Shown here: one piece after another, positions 25,266 to 34,413 of the stretch
How the letters are laid out: every line of letters starts with the position of its first letter
How positions within the stretch are numbered: position 1 is the stretch's first letter
IMG/VR virus record: IMGVR_UViG_3300046007_009977
Span: 1-40,016 of that record
Source of the DNA: a virus
Length of the DNA: 40,016 nucleotides
Reading direction: 5' to 3' (one strand)
Made by a program: the position numbers and the translations under genes
Notes under the pieces: model-generated
The model's database searches: none
What the model was told of the DNA's origin: nothing
The model's input: only the letters and a program-made list of their open reading frames with translations

Positions 25266-28200
25266 ATGTCAAATACCAAAAATTCATTCTCATCATTAAT
25301 AGCACAGTTTCTTAGACTCCAAAAAAACTCTTTGGAGATTATAAACAAATTAAATGATGTAACTACATCTTCTAAAGATTCTGTGGAGATAGAATTTCTG
25401 ATGGATGATAACACATCTGAGAACATACAGGTGCCATCCTTTGGATATTTAAAAAGTGAAGTTAATAGATTAGATCAGAACATTAAAGCTCTTTCCGGAC
25501 TGGATGATAATAGAGCTAATGTTAGAAACCCAGATGGAACTGTTGCTAAGATCTATCAATCTAGAACACTACAAGATCCTTCTTCACCTAGCAGTTTGCA
25601 AGTACCATCTACTTTTCAGGCTAGAAACAATTGGTTTTTTGAATCTTTTTTGAATCCTTTACTTTACATAGAAATTGACGTTGAGAATCAGATACCTGAA
25701 AATTCTGAAAGTGTTTATGTTAAAAGAGTAATAGCAAACACACAATCCGATGTACAGAAACAATATTTTGATAATAACCTTAAGGGTAGAAACGATTTAA
25801 GTGATTCTGATTTCATAGCAGCTTTACAAAGCCAGGGGATTCAATATTTTGTTGATGAACAAATAAATAATCTGGACTTAAGAACCATTAGATATATTGG
25901 TTCTTTTGGAGTTCTTAGAATATTCGATGAGGAGGTACAAATTACAGTAAATGGTACGACAACCACAAATACTGTGAGAAAATATAAACTCAATTCAATC
26001 AGATATACTGACAACTTATCAGACACCGAAAATTCTAGAACATTAGCTAAAGGGGATTTACTAATAACTTCAGGAGGTACAAAATATGAAATAGACTCAA
26101 TTGATACAAGTGACCAAACTGTTGTGTTGAAAAGACTATTTGGATTTGAAGCAATTAAAATAGGTGACTCATCTCTTACAATATACTCCAATGTTTTATC
26201 AAATAGACAGGTGGAGATAAATGTTGGGTTTGATGAGAGACAGGGTGTATTTATAAAATCTATTGACGGTGATTTTAACGTTGCAGCTAGCAAATATAGT
26301 CCTGGTATATGCTTCTGGTCAAACGAGCTACAGATTAGCACATCGGATGGTGTTAAAACTTTAGAGTCTTTCTATAACTCACAGGTTTCTGATTTTGGTA
26401 AAATCTTTATAGCTTCGGCAAAAGAAAATGCTATTCCTGCTGTTTATGGACAAACTCCAGCTGCACCGGTTGTTTCTGCTGGAAACTTTAAAGTTGTTAA
26501 GGTTAATGCTCAGGTTACTGATTCAAAAGAGAACAACACATTCAAGGATAAGATAAAAATAAAAACAACTCTTAAGAATGAGATCGATTCCATTGATAGA
26601 GCAATAGATCAGACGAGGAAACAACTTTCTGAATTAACTACAACATCATCAGCAAAAACTCCTAATGCGGAATTTAAAAAACTGAACGATAAGATCGCTA
26701 CTCTTACAAAAGACAAGGGGACAAAAACTGATCTTCTTTCCACCACTATAAATGAAATTAACAATCTTGTTATAGCAGTTCCGGAGCTATCAGAAGCTCC
26801 TAAGTATAGAGTTAGAGGATTCTGGCCTATACCAGAGCCTATCGTTGATCCAAAAACTGGAGAACAAAATATAGTACAATTTAATGTAAGATACAGATAT
26901 CTTTCTATGACAGGTAACCCTAACGGGGTTCAACAGATAGATTATATTGATAACAACGGAGTTCAGAAGACTGGACAGTTTACAAACTGGACACAGTTTA
27001 AAAGTGATGTAAGGAAGAAAGTATATGATACGAATACTGGAACATATACATGGCAAATAGAGGACGTTAGCGATGCTAATACGGTAAATATAAACCAATT
27101 AGACATTGCTATAACTAAAGGAGAAAAGGTAGAAATACAGGTTCAGTCAATATCTGAAGCTGGATGGCCAACAAATCCTTTAACTTCCGATTGGTCTACT
27201 TCAGCAGTTGTAGATTTCCCACCAGATTTGGTTGTTCAAGTTGATAATGCTTCTTTTGTGGCACAAAATAGCACGGATAACGCTATAGTTAAAGTACAAG
27301 AGGACTTACAGGCAAAGGGACTAGATCAACATTTATCAACACAGTTTACGTCTGGTGATAAATTTTATGCCCACAACACATCAGTTATTGCTTCTGGATT
27401 TTTTGATGCTAGCGGTAAGGCATTAGACCTTTTCCAAAAACTAACACAGATAGACAATGAGTTACAATCTTTAAGAGCTCTAATTGCAAAAGCAAAGGGA
27501 ACTTTAGGGGTTTATATAAGAAGTGGAAACACATCAAACAAGATAAACCAGGGAAGCACGGTGAATCTGTTTGCTGGGTATTACGATCAATTGATAGATC
27601 TTTCCAATGCAACTAACAAAGGTAAGATCGCCACTGTTATCTATTACTTAGAATTAAGGAACGAAGCAGCTACTCCACTTGAACTATCATCACTAATACC
27701 TGGAGGTCAGGGTGTTAAAGCACCTAATACGATTGGTCAGAGCGATTATGATAATAATAGAAAATATGGAGAAACTCCAATACAGCTTTCCGGTATAGAC
27801 ACAGTTGATGTTACTTCTGGTCCAGGATCTTTTATACAGGCTCCTGGTTATCAGAGTGCAAACGCATATTCACAATTTGTTTATGCAAGATATAAATCGT
27901 CTGGCTTAGATGAGAATCTATATTTTACTCCACCCACAACTTTAGGCTGGAACATATCTAACGGATCTCTTGTTGGCAGTACGCAATTACCTATAAACGA
28001 TGATGGAATAATAATTCCATTTGAACCAAATACCACTACTGTGACAGGAGCAGGAAGTAATGCTAACGTGTGGGCTGGTACATACACAGGAGCAACCCCA
28101 GATGGCAATGGAAATCTAAATGAGTTTTGTGTCCATATCTCACATCCAGATATAAATGATGGAGGTTCTAGTTCGTTTCCAAATCTTATAAGGCCTTCTG

Positions 28201-28760
28201 TTACAACACCAGGGGGACCAATGAACTATCCTTCGTTTAGACATGCTTTAGGATTTGAAACTGACACAAACACAACGGCATCAGTACCTGGTTCACAGAC
28301 ATCTTCTTATCAGCAGTTAGAATACTATCCTGCACTTTCTGCAAGTAATTTTGGAGTAGATGACAATGCTTATCCAAACAAGCTTGGTTTTGTGGAATCT
28401 GACGAGTTCTTATGTGGTAAGTTCTCTTGCGGGTCTTATCTTTTCTTATCCCCGACAAATCACTCGGCGATACAAATCGAGGGGTCAACACAATTAGCTA
28501 AAAAGACTTTAAACTTTGGTCAAGAAAATGCTATAACTATACCTATAGTTTTCCAAATGAGAGCTCAGGATAAACTTGGTTACGTTGGAGGATGGAGACA
28601 GGCTGGTAACCTTAAAAATATTACTTATACTAAAAAGATAGGAATAGATATACAGGTGATGAATGAAGAGCTTTTCTCATTTGATGTTCTTGTATCAGGA
28701 AGCTATACTAAGACATCATTAGTTTCACCAGCTTATTCTCAAAGTAAGAAAACTATTTAA
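25266..28760 (+). CDS. large tail/baseplate structural protein with coiled coil and FN3-like domain
   Basis: 1164 residues, family not recognised. A short N-terminal helix (LIAQFLRLQKNSLEIINKLND) is followed by beta-rich domains. A long coiled coil spans about 427-503 (LKNEIDSIDRAIDQTRKQLSEL, FKKLNDKIATLTKDK). It is followed at about 510-650 by an Ig/FN3-like sandwich (APKYRVRGFWPIPEP, VEIQVQSISEAGWPTNPLT). A second helix sits at about 720-747. The C-terminal ~350 residues are Gly/Ser/Pro-rich and may be an adsorption or capping domain. FN3-like domains are common on phage tails as weak glycan-binding modules. The four-base gap to its upstream neighbour suggests co-expression. Confidence 0.65.
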   Translation: MSNTKNSFSSLIAQFLRLQKNSLEIINKLNDVTTSSKDSVEIEFLMDDNTSENIQVPSFGYLKSEVNRLDQNIKALSGLDDNRANVRNPDGTVAKIYQSRTLQDPSSPSSLQVPSTFQARNNWFFESFLNPLLYIEIDVENQIPENSESVYVKRVIANTQSDVQKQYFDNNLKGRNDLSDSDFIAALQSQGIQYFVDEQINNLDLRTIRYIGSFGVLRIFDEEVQITVNGTTTTNTVRKYKLNSIRYTDNLSDTENSRTLAKGDLLITSGGTKYEIDSIDTSDQTVVLKRLFGFEAIKIGDSSLTIYSNVLSNRQVEINVGFDERQGVFIKSIDGDFNVAASKYSPGICFWSNELQISTSDGVKTLESFYNSQVSDFGKIFIASAKENAIPAVYGQTPAAPVVSAGNFKVVKVNAQVTDSKENNTFKDKIKIKTTLKNEIDSIDRAIDQTRKQLSELTTTSSAKTPNAEFKKLNDKIATLTKDKGTKTDLLSTTINEINNLVIAVPELSEAPKYRVRGFWPIPEPIVDPKTGEQNIVQFNVRYRYLSMTGNPNGVQQIDYIDNNGVQKTGQFTNWTQFKSDVRKKVYDTNTGTYTWQIEDVSDANTVNINQLDIAITKGEKVEIQVQSISEAGWPTNPLTSDWSTSAVVDFPPDLVVQVDNASFVAQNSTDNAIVKVQEDLQAKGLDQHLSTQFTSGDKFYAHNTSVIASGFFDASGKALDLFQKLTQIDNELQSLRALIAKAKGTLGVYIRSGNTSNKINQGSTVNLFAGYYDQLIDLSNATNKGKIATVIYYLELRNEAATPLELSSLIPGGQGVKAPNTIGQSDYDNNRKYGETPIQLSGIDTVDVTSGPGSFIQAPGYQSANAYSQFVYARYKSSGLDENLYFTPPTTLGWNISNGSLVGSTQLPINDDGIIIPFEPNTTTVTGAGSNANVWAGTYTGATPDGNGNLNEFCVHISHPDINDGGSSSFPNLIRPSVTTPGGPMNYPSFRHALGFETDTNTTASVPGSQTSSYQQLEYYPALSASNFGVDDNAYPNKLGFVESDEFLCGKFSCGSYLFLSPTNHSAIQIEGSTQLAKKTLNFGQENAITIPIVFQMRAQDKLGYVGGWRQAGNLKNITYTKKIGIDIQVMNEELFSFDVLVSGSYTKTSLVSPAYSQSKKTI

Positions 28761-28763
28761 TAA

Positions 28764-31700
28764 GTGGCAAGGAAAATAATTAAACAAAGCTCGTCTTTTG
28801 GAGTGCTTAGAGCGAATCCAAGAATCTCTGGTAACGTAAAGATTACAGTAGATTCAAAAAGCGACATATGGCTTAACTCCATAGACTCAAATCAGGAGAT
28901 GTCTAATAGCTTATATAAAGGATTTAGAATTTCTCCAGATACGTCCTACGATAAAGATCTATATAGATTTTTCAACGAGGGTAAAACACCTTCGCAATTT
29001 GTTTTCGGTATGATTGGGGAAGGAGATCCAGTACAAAATCAGATCAAAGACGTTTCTAGTAGTTATAACTTTTTTTATAGCTCAGGTGTATCTCCACTTA
29101 TTTCCGATAAATATTCAGAGGATTTTTCTTATCTTGCTCCTCTTTGGCTAGGCAACGATATACCTGATTATTTTGTAATATTTAAGGTTAATGATCCAAT
29201 AGATTATTCCTACAAGATACCAGTAACAACATTAGAAATTGGTAAAACATATAAGGTTTTACAGGACACTTCTGTTGATACACAAGCTCCTGGATATCTT
29301 CCTTTTCAGGTTTCTATCTCATCACAAGTTTACACGGACGGTAATGTTTTTACTGCATCCACTTTCACTTTTACTGTACTACAAGGTCAAGGATCTGTTG
29401 TGCTTTTAGATCCTTTGTATAATCTTGACTCTGTGGAAAACACGGAGCAGCACTTCTATGATAAAATACTTCCTAAATCTACCGCAATAGCAACTTTTGA
29501 TCTAAGCGAAGATTCTAAAATAGGAAAGTATTTAAGAAAAATAAAATCCACTCCTGGATATACTGATAGTTTAATAGATGTAAGATTTGAGGAAAATCAG
29601 CTTACCACTTTTAATGGAGTAAATTATTCAGTTGGTATTTTTGATAAAAAAGGAGATTTCCTTATTGACTATTATAAAAATCCGGATACCCAGATAGGAT
29701 TCGAGGATTTTATAACAAATGGATTTAGAAATAATGGCATTATAAGCTATAAACTACTAAATCTTGAGTTTCTTTTTGATGATAACGATTCAGATAACTA
29801 CACAATAAACCGTTATTTTGGTCTATATCTAAACGCTCCTGAAATAGCATCTTTTAAATTGAACGGCGATTCTCTTTACAAGAGCCAAGGATCGTCTGGT
29901 AATACGCCTATTCCAGAAAAGAATAATAAAGGATATTACTATCAAGATGTTCCGTTTTTCCAATATAATAACAATGGGGTTAGACTCTATGTTGACCCAG
30001 ATAAAGTTAGTGGGATAATACCAAATTCCGATGATGTAAACGTCGTGGAGGAAACTAAATTATTCTGGATACAGGATAAGAATGGGAATTTTCACTCTTT
30101 AAAAAGAGATGAGGGTTATTCATTAGCTTCGCCTCCTCCTTTAAGTGCTACGTATGGTATATTAGGATATGAAAATGAGCTAGTAATACAGGACACATCA
30201 ATAGATCTTTCATTATTAACAGGAAAGGATACCGCAACTAAAAAGCAATATCCAGCTGTTACTACTGGGGAAAAAGGAAGAGGCTACAGTGTTATTAGAA
30301 TAGGCAAGGAGATAAACAACTATGATGAGAACGCCTTTATATTTTACAATCCATTAGGCTATTATGGAGTACCCGGAGCAAAATATGATATTATAAAAGC
30401 TTCGGATCTTTCTTTTTCTGTTGATGAATGGGGACCAGGAAGTTTTTATGCACAAGATAACGCATATTACTATCACCCCTTTGGTACAAATGAAGATATT
30501 GCTAAAGCACTAGCAGGATTATTTAATAGTTTTAATTATAATTCTTTTGAAGCTTTTCAGTCAGGTGATGAGGTTATAATAAGAACAAATGCTACAGGAA
30601 CACAAGAAAATTCTAAATACTATTTAGATTTCTTTCAGGACTTTACCCTGAATCAAAGAATGCCTGATTCTGAAAGGGGAACTATATTTATAAACGAAAA
30701 AGATGCTTGTGATATAAATCAAAAACAATCTTTCCTAGGCGGATCTAATTATTCTAACACCAGAGTAAAAGTTAAAATAGAAGATGCTAATAAGATAGAG
30801 ATTGGTAAGACTTTTATAGAAACAATAAAAAATACTGGCACCGATTCATTTAGTAATCTTCCCGAATATTCAAACATATCTTCTTCTGTTGTAATAGGTA
30901 AATATAGATTTATCGATCAATATGCTAAGGATCAGAATGGCGACGTAGTGGGACTAAAAGATTTTGAAACGCACGCCACTTTAGAGATAGCTAATTTTAC
31001 TGAATCAATAGCATTTGGCTCTTCTGGAACAATTTCAGCTTTTAATACTTATGATGTTCCACTTGGTATATTTTCTTTCTATGGTCTAAGAGAAATAGAT
31101 ATGGACTTCTGGTACAGCGAGTATGGATACACGCCTACAGAAGAATATTATAAGTACTTAGATACACAACCTGGAGGATTAACTAAAATAATACCAGGCA
31201 AAACATATTTTGTATCAGCTGGAGCTACAGCAGAATATAACGGTAACACTATCGCTGGACCAGATTTCTTTGAGGGAATAGTAGGAGAGGAGGAGTATCT
31301 TTTAATTTCTGGATCTACTGGAGCGGAATCTAATGTTTTTCCTACACTTTTTTCCAGAGGTAATCAAACAGGAGGTATCACAACCACTAATTTTGACTAC
31401 CTATTTTATCCAGATCTAGATTCATTTCCTGGATTTTATGGGGTACAAGCTTTACAGTTTATTGATAGCGAAGTGGGAGTAGATACCAAGTTTAAACAAT
31501 TAAACTTTGGTAAATTAGATTCGGAGTACGATTACACACAGGATAACTACAATCCTTTGTATGCTTTAAACAGTAGAGTTAGTCCATACATTACTAAGTG
31601 GATTTATAGAGGCGGTACAGATATAAGAGGTAATGGCTATAGATTGAATGCCAATCTTGCTTTTAATCCACTCAATTTTTCTCCTAGCTTCTTTAAAAGG

Positions 31701-34370
31701 ACGCAAGATCCTCAATATTTTACTCATGAGTGGTATCATTTACAAAAACCTCCATATTCCCTGCCGGAGGGAAACTTGCATATAGATAAGAACTATTTAG
31801 CTAGCGAGCTTAATGAGTCTCTTCTAACTGATGCAAATCCCGCTTTAAGAGATTATTTCCTCGATTATTTTTCTGTTGAGGGTGAGGACTTGGATGTCTA
31901 TTACCCAAACAGTAGCACTATAAACGATATAGACTTAACAGAGAGATATACAACTTTTAATTTTAACACAGGTAATGGTTATTCAGAGACTGTATTCAGA
32001 GGAGCTAAAGTTAGAATCAAAAGAACTTTTACTGACTATGCACAACAAGAGTCTATAAAATATATCGAGGATGATAGATTTTATGAGGGATATAAATTCT
32101 CTTGTGTTATAATACCTGTTGAAAATATAGAGGACGAAATACAGGCGCCAATAAAAGTAAAGATAATAGAGAATCGCACTTTTAAAAACATAACATTTAT
32201 TGTAGAGGTACTAATTGAAGACGCTAGGGTTTTAAATTTTGAAAATGTAAGTCCCGATAATCAATATTTAGACCTTGACTATTTCTTACTATATTCTCTT
32301 AGAGATAAATTAGATAGTCAATATTTCTCTACTACTCCATCTGTATGGCTTCCTGGAGGATCAGTGGAGCTTCCTGTAGTTGGTGATATCAAACTTTCTT
32401 CTGCTCTTAATATATCTACAGTTCCAAATTCGCAAGGTCTATTTTCAGCAGTTAATGTTGGTACTGCTGGGAACAGTGGTGAAATATTTATTGTGCCTAA
32501 TCCGGATTACGAAACTGATTTAAGAGAGGAGATTAATTTTACATATCTTCCGTCAGTCGTTCCATCATTTTCTGGACCTAATAGTACTAGTCCGGGGTCT
32601 TTCTATGGTGTGGTTGGACCTGCTCCTTATAACTATACCCTCCCATTCCCTACAGGAGTTGGACAGGATGTAATTAATTTCACTAATACAGGTGCAAATT
32701 ACACTTTTGATTTTTCTGACATAAGTATACCTGGCCCAGTGGATGTACCTACTGCTGCTAACTATTCTGTGATTTCATCTATACCGATTTATCAAAGAGA
32801 GGGTGGTTTAGGATACTGGGGGACTATACTAGAAAAAATATCATTTGCTAATCTTTCGCTTTGGGTTAATACGGGATATCCATATATCGATTATATTACA
32901 TATGAGTGGGATGAAGTAAATAAAACGAATAAGGTCCTAGAGGATCAGTTTGTTTTGGAATTTTTGAAACCGTCATTCTTTGAACAAGATTCTGTTATCG
33001 TTCCGGTAGAAATAACAGACAAACCACAAGAGCTTTCTGTTTTCAATGTGGGATATAACACTGAAGACATTGTTGGAGAAAGTGAAATGTACAGATACAG
33101 TGGAGAATACGTACCTAACTTTAGAGAGGTGCTGAAGTTTGAAAATGTAAAATATGATATACCTGCATGGACTACTCCAGAATCTTATACCTTCGATGTA
33201 AAAATCGCTAATAAGTCTATAGGTTCATCAACATATGATCTAGGATCTTCTCTTTGCATAGAAATAGATGGAGTTACACAAGGAGAGCTAAATCTAATAA
33301 AAGGAGTTACCTATTATTTTGATCTTAGTGATTCTAGTAATTCTGGATATCAGTTGTATTTTTCATCGAGTAATATAGGCAACAATATTGCTGGAGACTC
33401 TATGACTCAAGGATATTCTCTTATTGGTACTCCAGGGACTTCTGGGTCTTATATACAATTTGATGTGCCTTACAATTTTGCAGAAACTGTTTACTACGTA
33501 GCAGAGGGAGGTAAATATATGGGAGGTGATGTAAGGCCTATAGATCCTATAGAATACTCGTATTGCTCTTTTGGACCATACAAAGACAATTTTGGGGTTT
33601 CTAAAAATCTCAATTATTATAAATATTCCACACAATGGATCTATAGAATAGGACAGAACTCACCATACAATCCCACTTATAATCTTATCGGTGAAACACC
33701 AATAGATAAAAGGGATTTATCAATATTTGAAAGTTCTTGGGATCCTGGATTTTATAGAGAATACTCAGGACCCACTGGATATGTTAGTTTACCTGGAACA
33801 AAAAGTATGAAGGAGCAGAAGAGCTTCTTTGGAAGTAAATTCATGCAAACCCCAGATTTGGTTAATTCACAAAAGCAGCTAATCTATCCGCAGTCTTTGA
33901 AAGATGTTCTCGATCTTAATTACAACAATTATCCAAACTATGAGATTCTTTGGGAAAACACACCAACAGAATTAAGAGGTGTTTTACTAATTGATAGAAT
34001 GTTAAACCGATACTTCTTAGAAGATGGAGGTAAAAAATCATTCGAAGAATTTATTATACCTGAATTTGGATTTGGTACACTGACCGATGTAGATGACGAT
34101 TTTAAAGAGTATATGAATCAAAACATAATTCCTATATTCCAATCTAAAAATAATGGAGGATATCTTAAAAAGATTCCAGTTGCTCAGGGACAATCACTTA
34201 CTCCTGTAGTTGGTGATCTAGCTGATTACCAGAAGTTAATAAACGGGTATTTTAGATCTTCAGAGATCAGATATACAAAAGTTAATGAGCTTAGATATGA
34301 GTTTAGAGTTCCTAAGGATCCTTCATTTAATTATTCGGTATGCTTCTCTATAGAAATAGGAAAAATTTAA
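28764..34370 (+). CDS. giant virion structural protein, probable baseplate or fibre component
   Basis: 1868 residues from a GTG start 3 nt after the upstream stop (TAATAAGTG); starting there keeps the basic N-terminal segment ARKIIKQSSSFGVLRANPRIS. No family recognised. The chain is beta-rich, with many Tyr, Asn, Asp and Gly and few Cys, and has repeated aromatic segments (DFSYLAPLWLGNDIPDYFVIF near 113-133). There is no signal peptide or membrane segment. A C-terminal globular region (LNYYKYSTQWIYRIGQNSPYNPTYNL and beyond) closes it. Size, composition and position in the fibre cluster support a large peripheral virion protein. Direct evidence for an adsorption role is lacking. Confidence 0.65.
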   Translation: MARKIIKQSSSFGVLRANPRISGNVKITVDSKSDIWLNSIDSNQEMSNSLYKGFRISPDTSYDKDLYRFFNEGKTPSQFVFGMIGEGDPVQNQIKDVSSSYNFFYSSGVSPLISDKYSEDFSYLAPLWLGNDIPDYFVIFKVNDPIDYSYKIPVTTLEIGKTYKVLQDTSVDTQAPGYLPFQVSISSQVYTDGNVFTASTFTFTVLQGQGSVVLLDPLYNLDSVENTEQHFYDKILPKSTAIATFDLSEDSKIGKYLRKIKSTPGYTDSLIDVRFEENQLTTFNGVNYSVGIFDKKGDFLIDYYKNPDTQIGFEDFITNGFRNNGIISYKLLNLEFLFDDNDSDNYTINRYFGLYLNAPEIASFKLNGDSLYKSQGSSGNTPIPEKNNKGYYYQDVPFFQYNNNGVRLYVDPDKVSGIIPNSDDVNVVEETKLFWIQDKNGNFHSLKRDEGYSLASPPPLSATYGILGYENELVIQDTSIDLSLLTGKDTATKKQYPAVTTGEKGRGYSVIRIGKEINNYDENAFIFYNPLGYYGVPGAKYDIIKASDLSFSVDEWGPGSFYAQDNAYYYHPFGTNEDIAKALAGLFNSFNYNSFEAFQSGDEVIIRTNATGTQENSKYYLDFFQDFTLNQRMPDSERGTIFINEKDACDINQKQSFLGGSNYSNTRVKVKIEDANKIEIGKTFIETIKNTGTDSFSNLPEYSNISSSVVIGKYRFIDQYAKDQNGDVVGLKDFETHATLEIANFTESIAFGSSGTISAFNTYDVPLGIFSFYGLREIDMDFWYSEYGYTPTEEYYKYLDTQPGGLTKIIPGKTYFVSAGATAEYNGNTIAGPDFFEGIVGEEEYLLISGSTGAESNVFPTLFSRGNQTGGITTTNFDYLFYPDLDSFPGFYGVQALQFIDSEVGVDTKFKQLNFGKLDSEYDYTQDNYNPLYALNSRVSPYITKWIYRGGTDIRGNGYRLNANLAFNPLNFSPSFFKRTQDPQYFTHEWYHLQKPPYSLPEGNLHIDKNYLASELNESLLTDANPALRDYFLDYFSVEGEDLDVYYPNSSTINDIDLTERYTTFNFNTGNGYSETVFRGAKVRIKRTFTDYAQQESIKYIEDDRFYEGYKFSCVIIPVENIEDEIQAPIKVKIIENRTFKNITFIVEVLIEDARVLNFENVSPDNQYLDLDYFLLYSLRDKLDSQYFSTTPSVWLPGGSVELPVVGDIKLSSALNISTVPNSQGLFSAVNVGTAGNSGEIFIVPNPDYETDLREEINFTYLPSVVPSFSGPNSTSPGSFYGVVGPAPYNYTLPFPTGVGQDVINFTNTGANYTFDFSDISIPGPVDVPTAANYSVISSIPIYQREGGLGYWGTILEKISFANLSLWVNTGYPYIDYITYEWDEVNKTNKVLEDQFVLEFLKPSFFEQDSVIVPVEITDKPQELSVFNVGYNTEDIVGESEMYRYSGEYVPNFREVLKFENVKYDIPAWTTPESYTFDVKIANKSIGSSTYDLGSSLCIEIDGVTQGELNLIKGVTYYFDLSDSSNSGYQLYFSSSNIGNNIAGDSMTQGYSLIGTPGTSGSYIQFDVPYNFAETVYYVAEGGKYMGGDVRPIDPIEYSYCSFGPYKDNFGVSKNLNYYKYSTQWIYRIGQNSPYNPTYNLIGETPIDKRDLSIFESSWDPGFYREYSGPTGYVSLPGTKSMKEQKSFFGSKFMQTPDLVNSQKQLIYPQSLKDVLDLNYNNYPNYEILWENTPTELRGVLLIDRMLNRYFLEDGGKKSFEEFIIPEFGFGTLTDVDDDFKEYMNQNIIPIFQSKNNGGYLKKIPVAQGQSLTPVVGDLADYQKLINGYFRSSEIRYTKVNELRYEFRVPKDPSFNYSVCFSIEIGKI

Positions 34371-34387
34371 GAGAGGGATGAATTTTT

Positions 34388-34395
34388 GATATATA
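34388..34395 (+). promoter_or_regulatory. GATATATA element upstream of collagen-like fibre gene
   Basis: The gap 34371-34413 holds GATATATA, 18 nt before the ATG, almost the same distance as the element before the gene at 22146. A second A/T block (AGTATAATAAGAG) sits between it and the ATG. Candidate late-promoter core, by position and recurrence only. Confidence 0.3.
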
Positions 34396-34413
34396 ACACA
34401 AGTATAATAAGAG

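Noticed and set aside
25841-26341. 166-residue minus-strand frame
   Set aside because: Antisense shadow of a large structural gene with no motifs.
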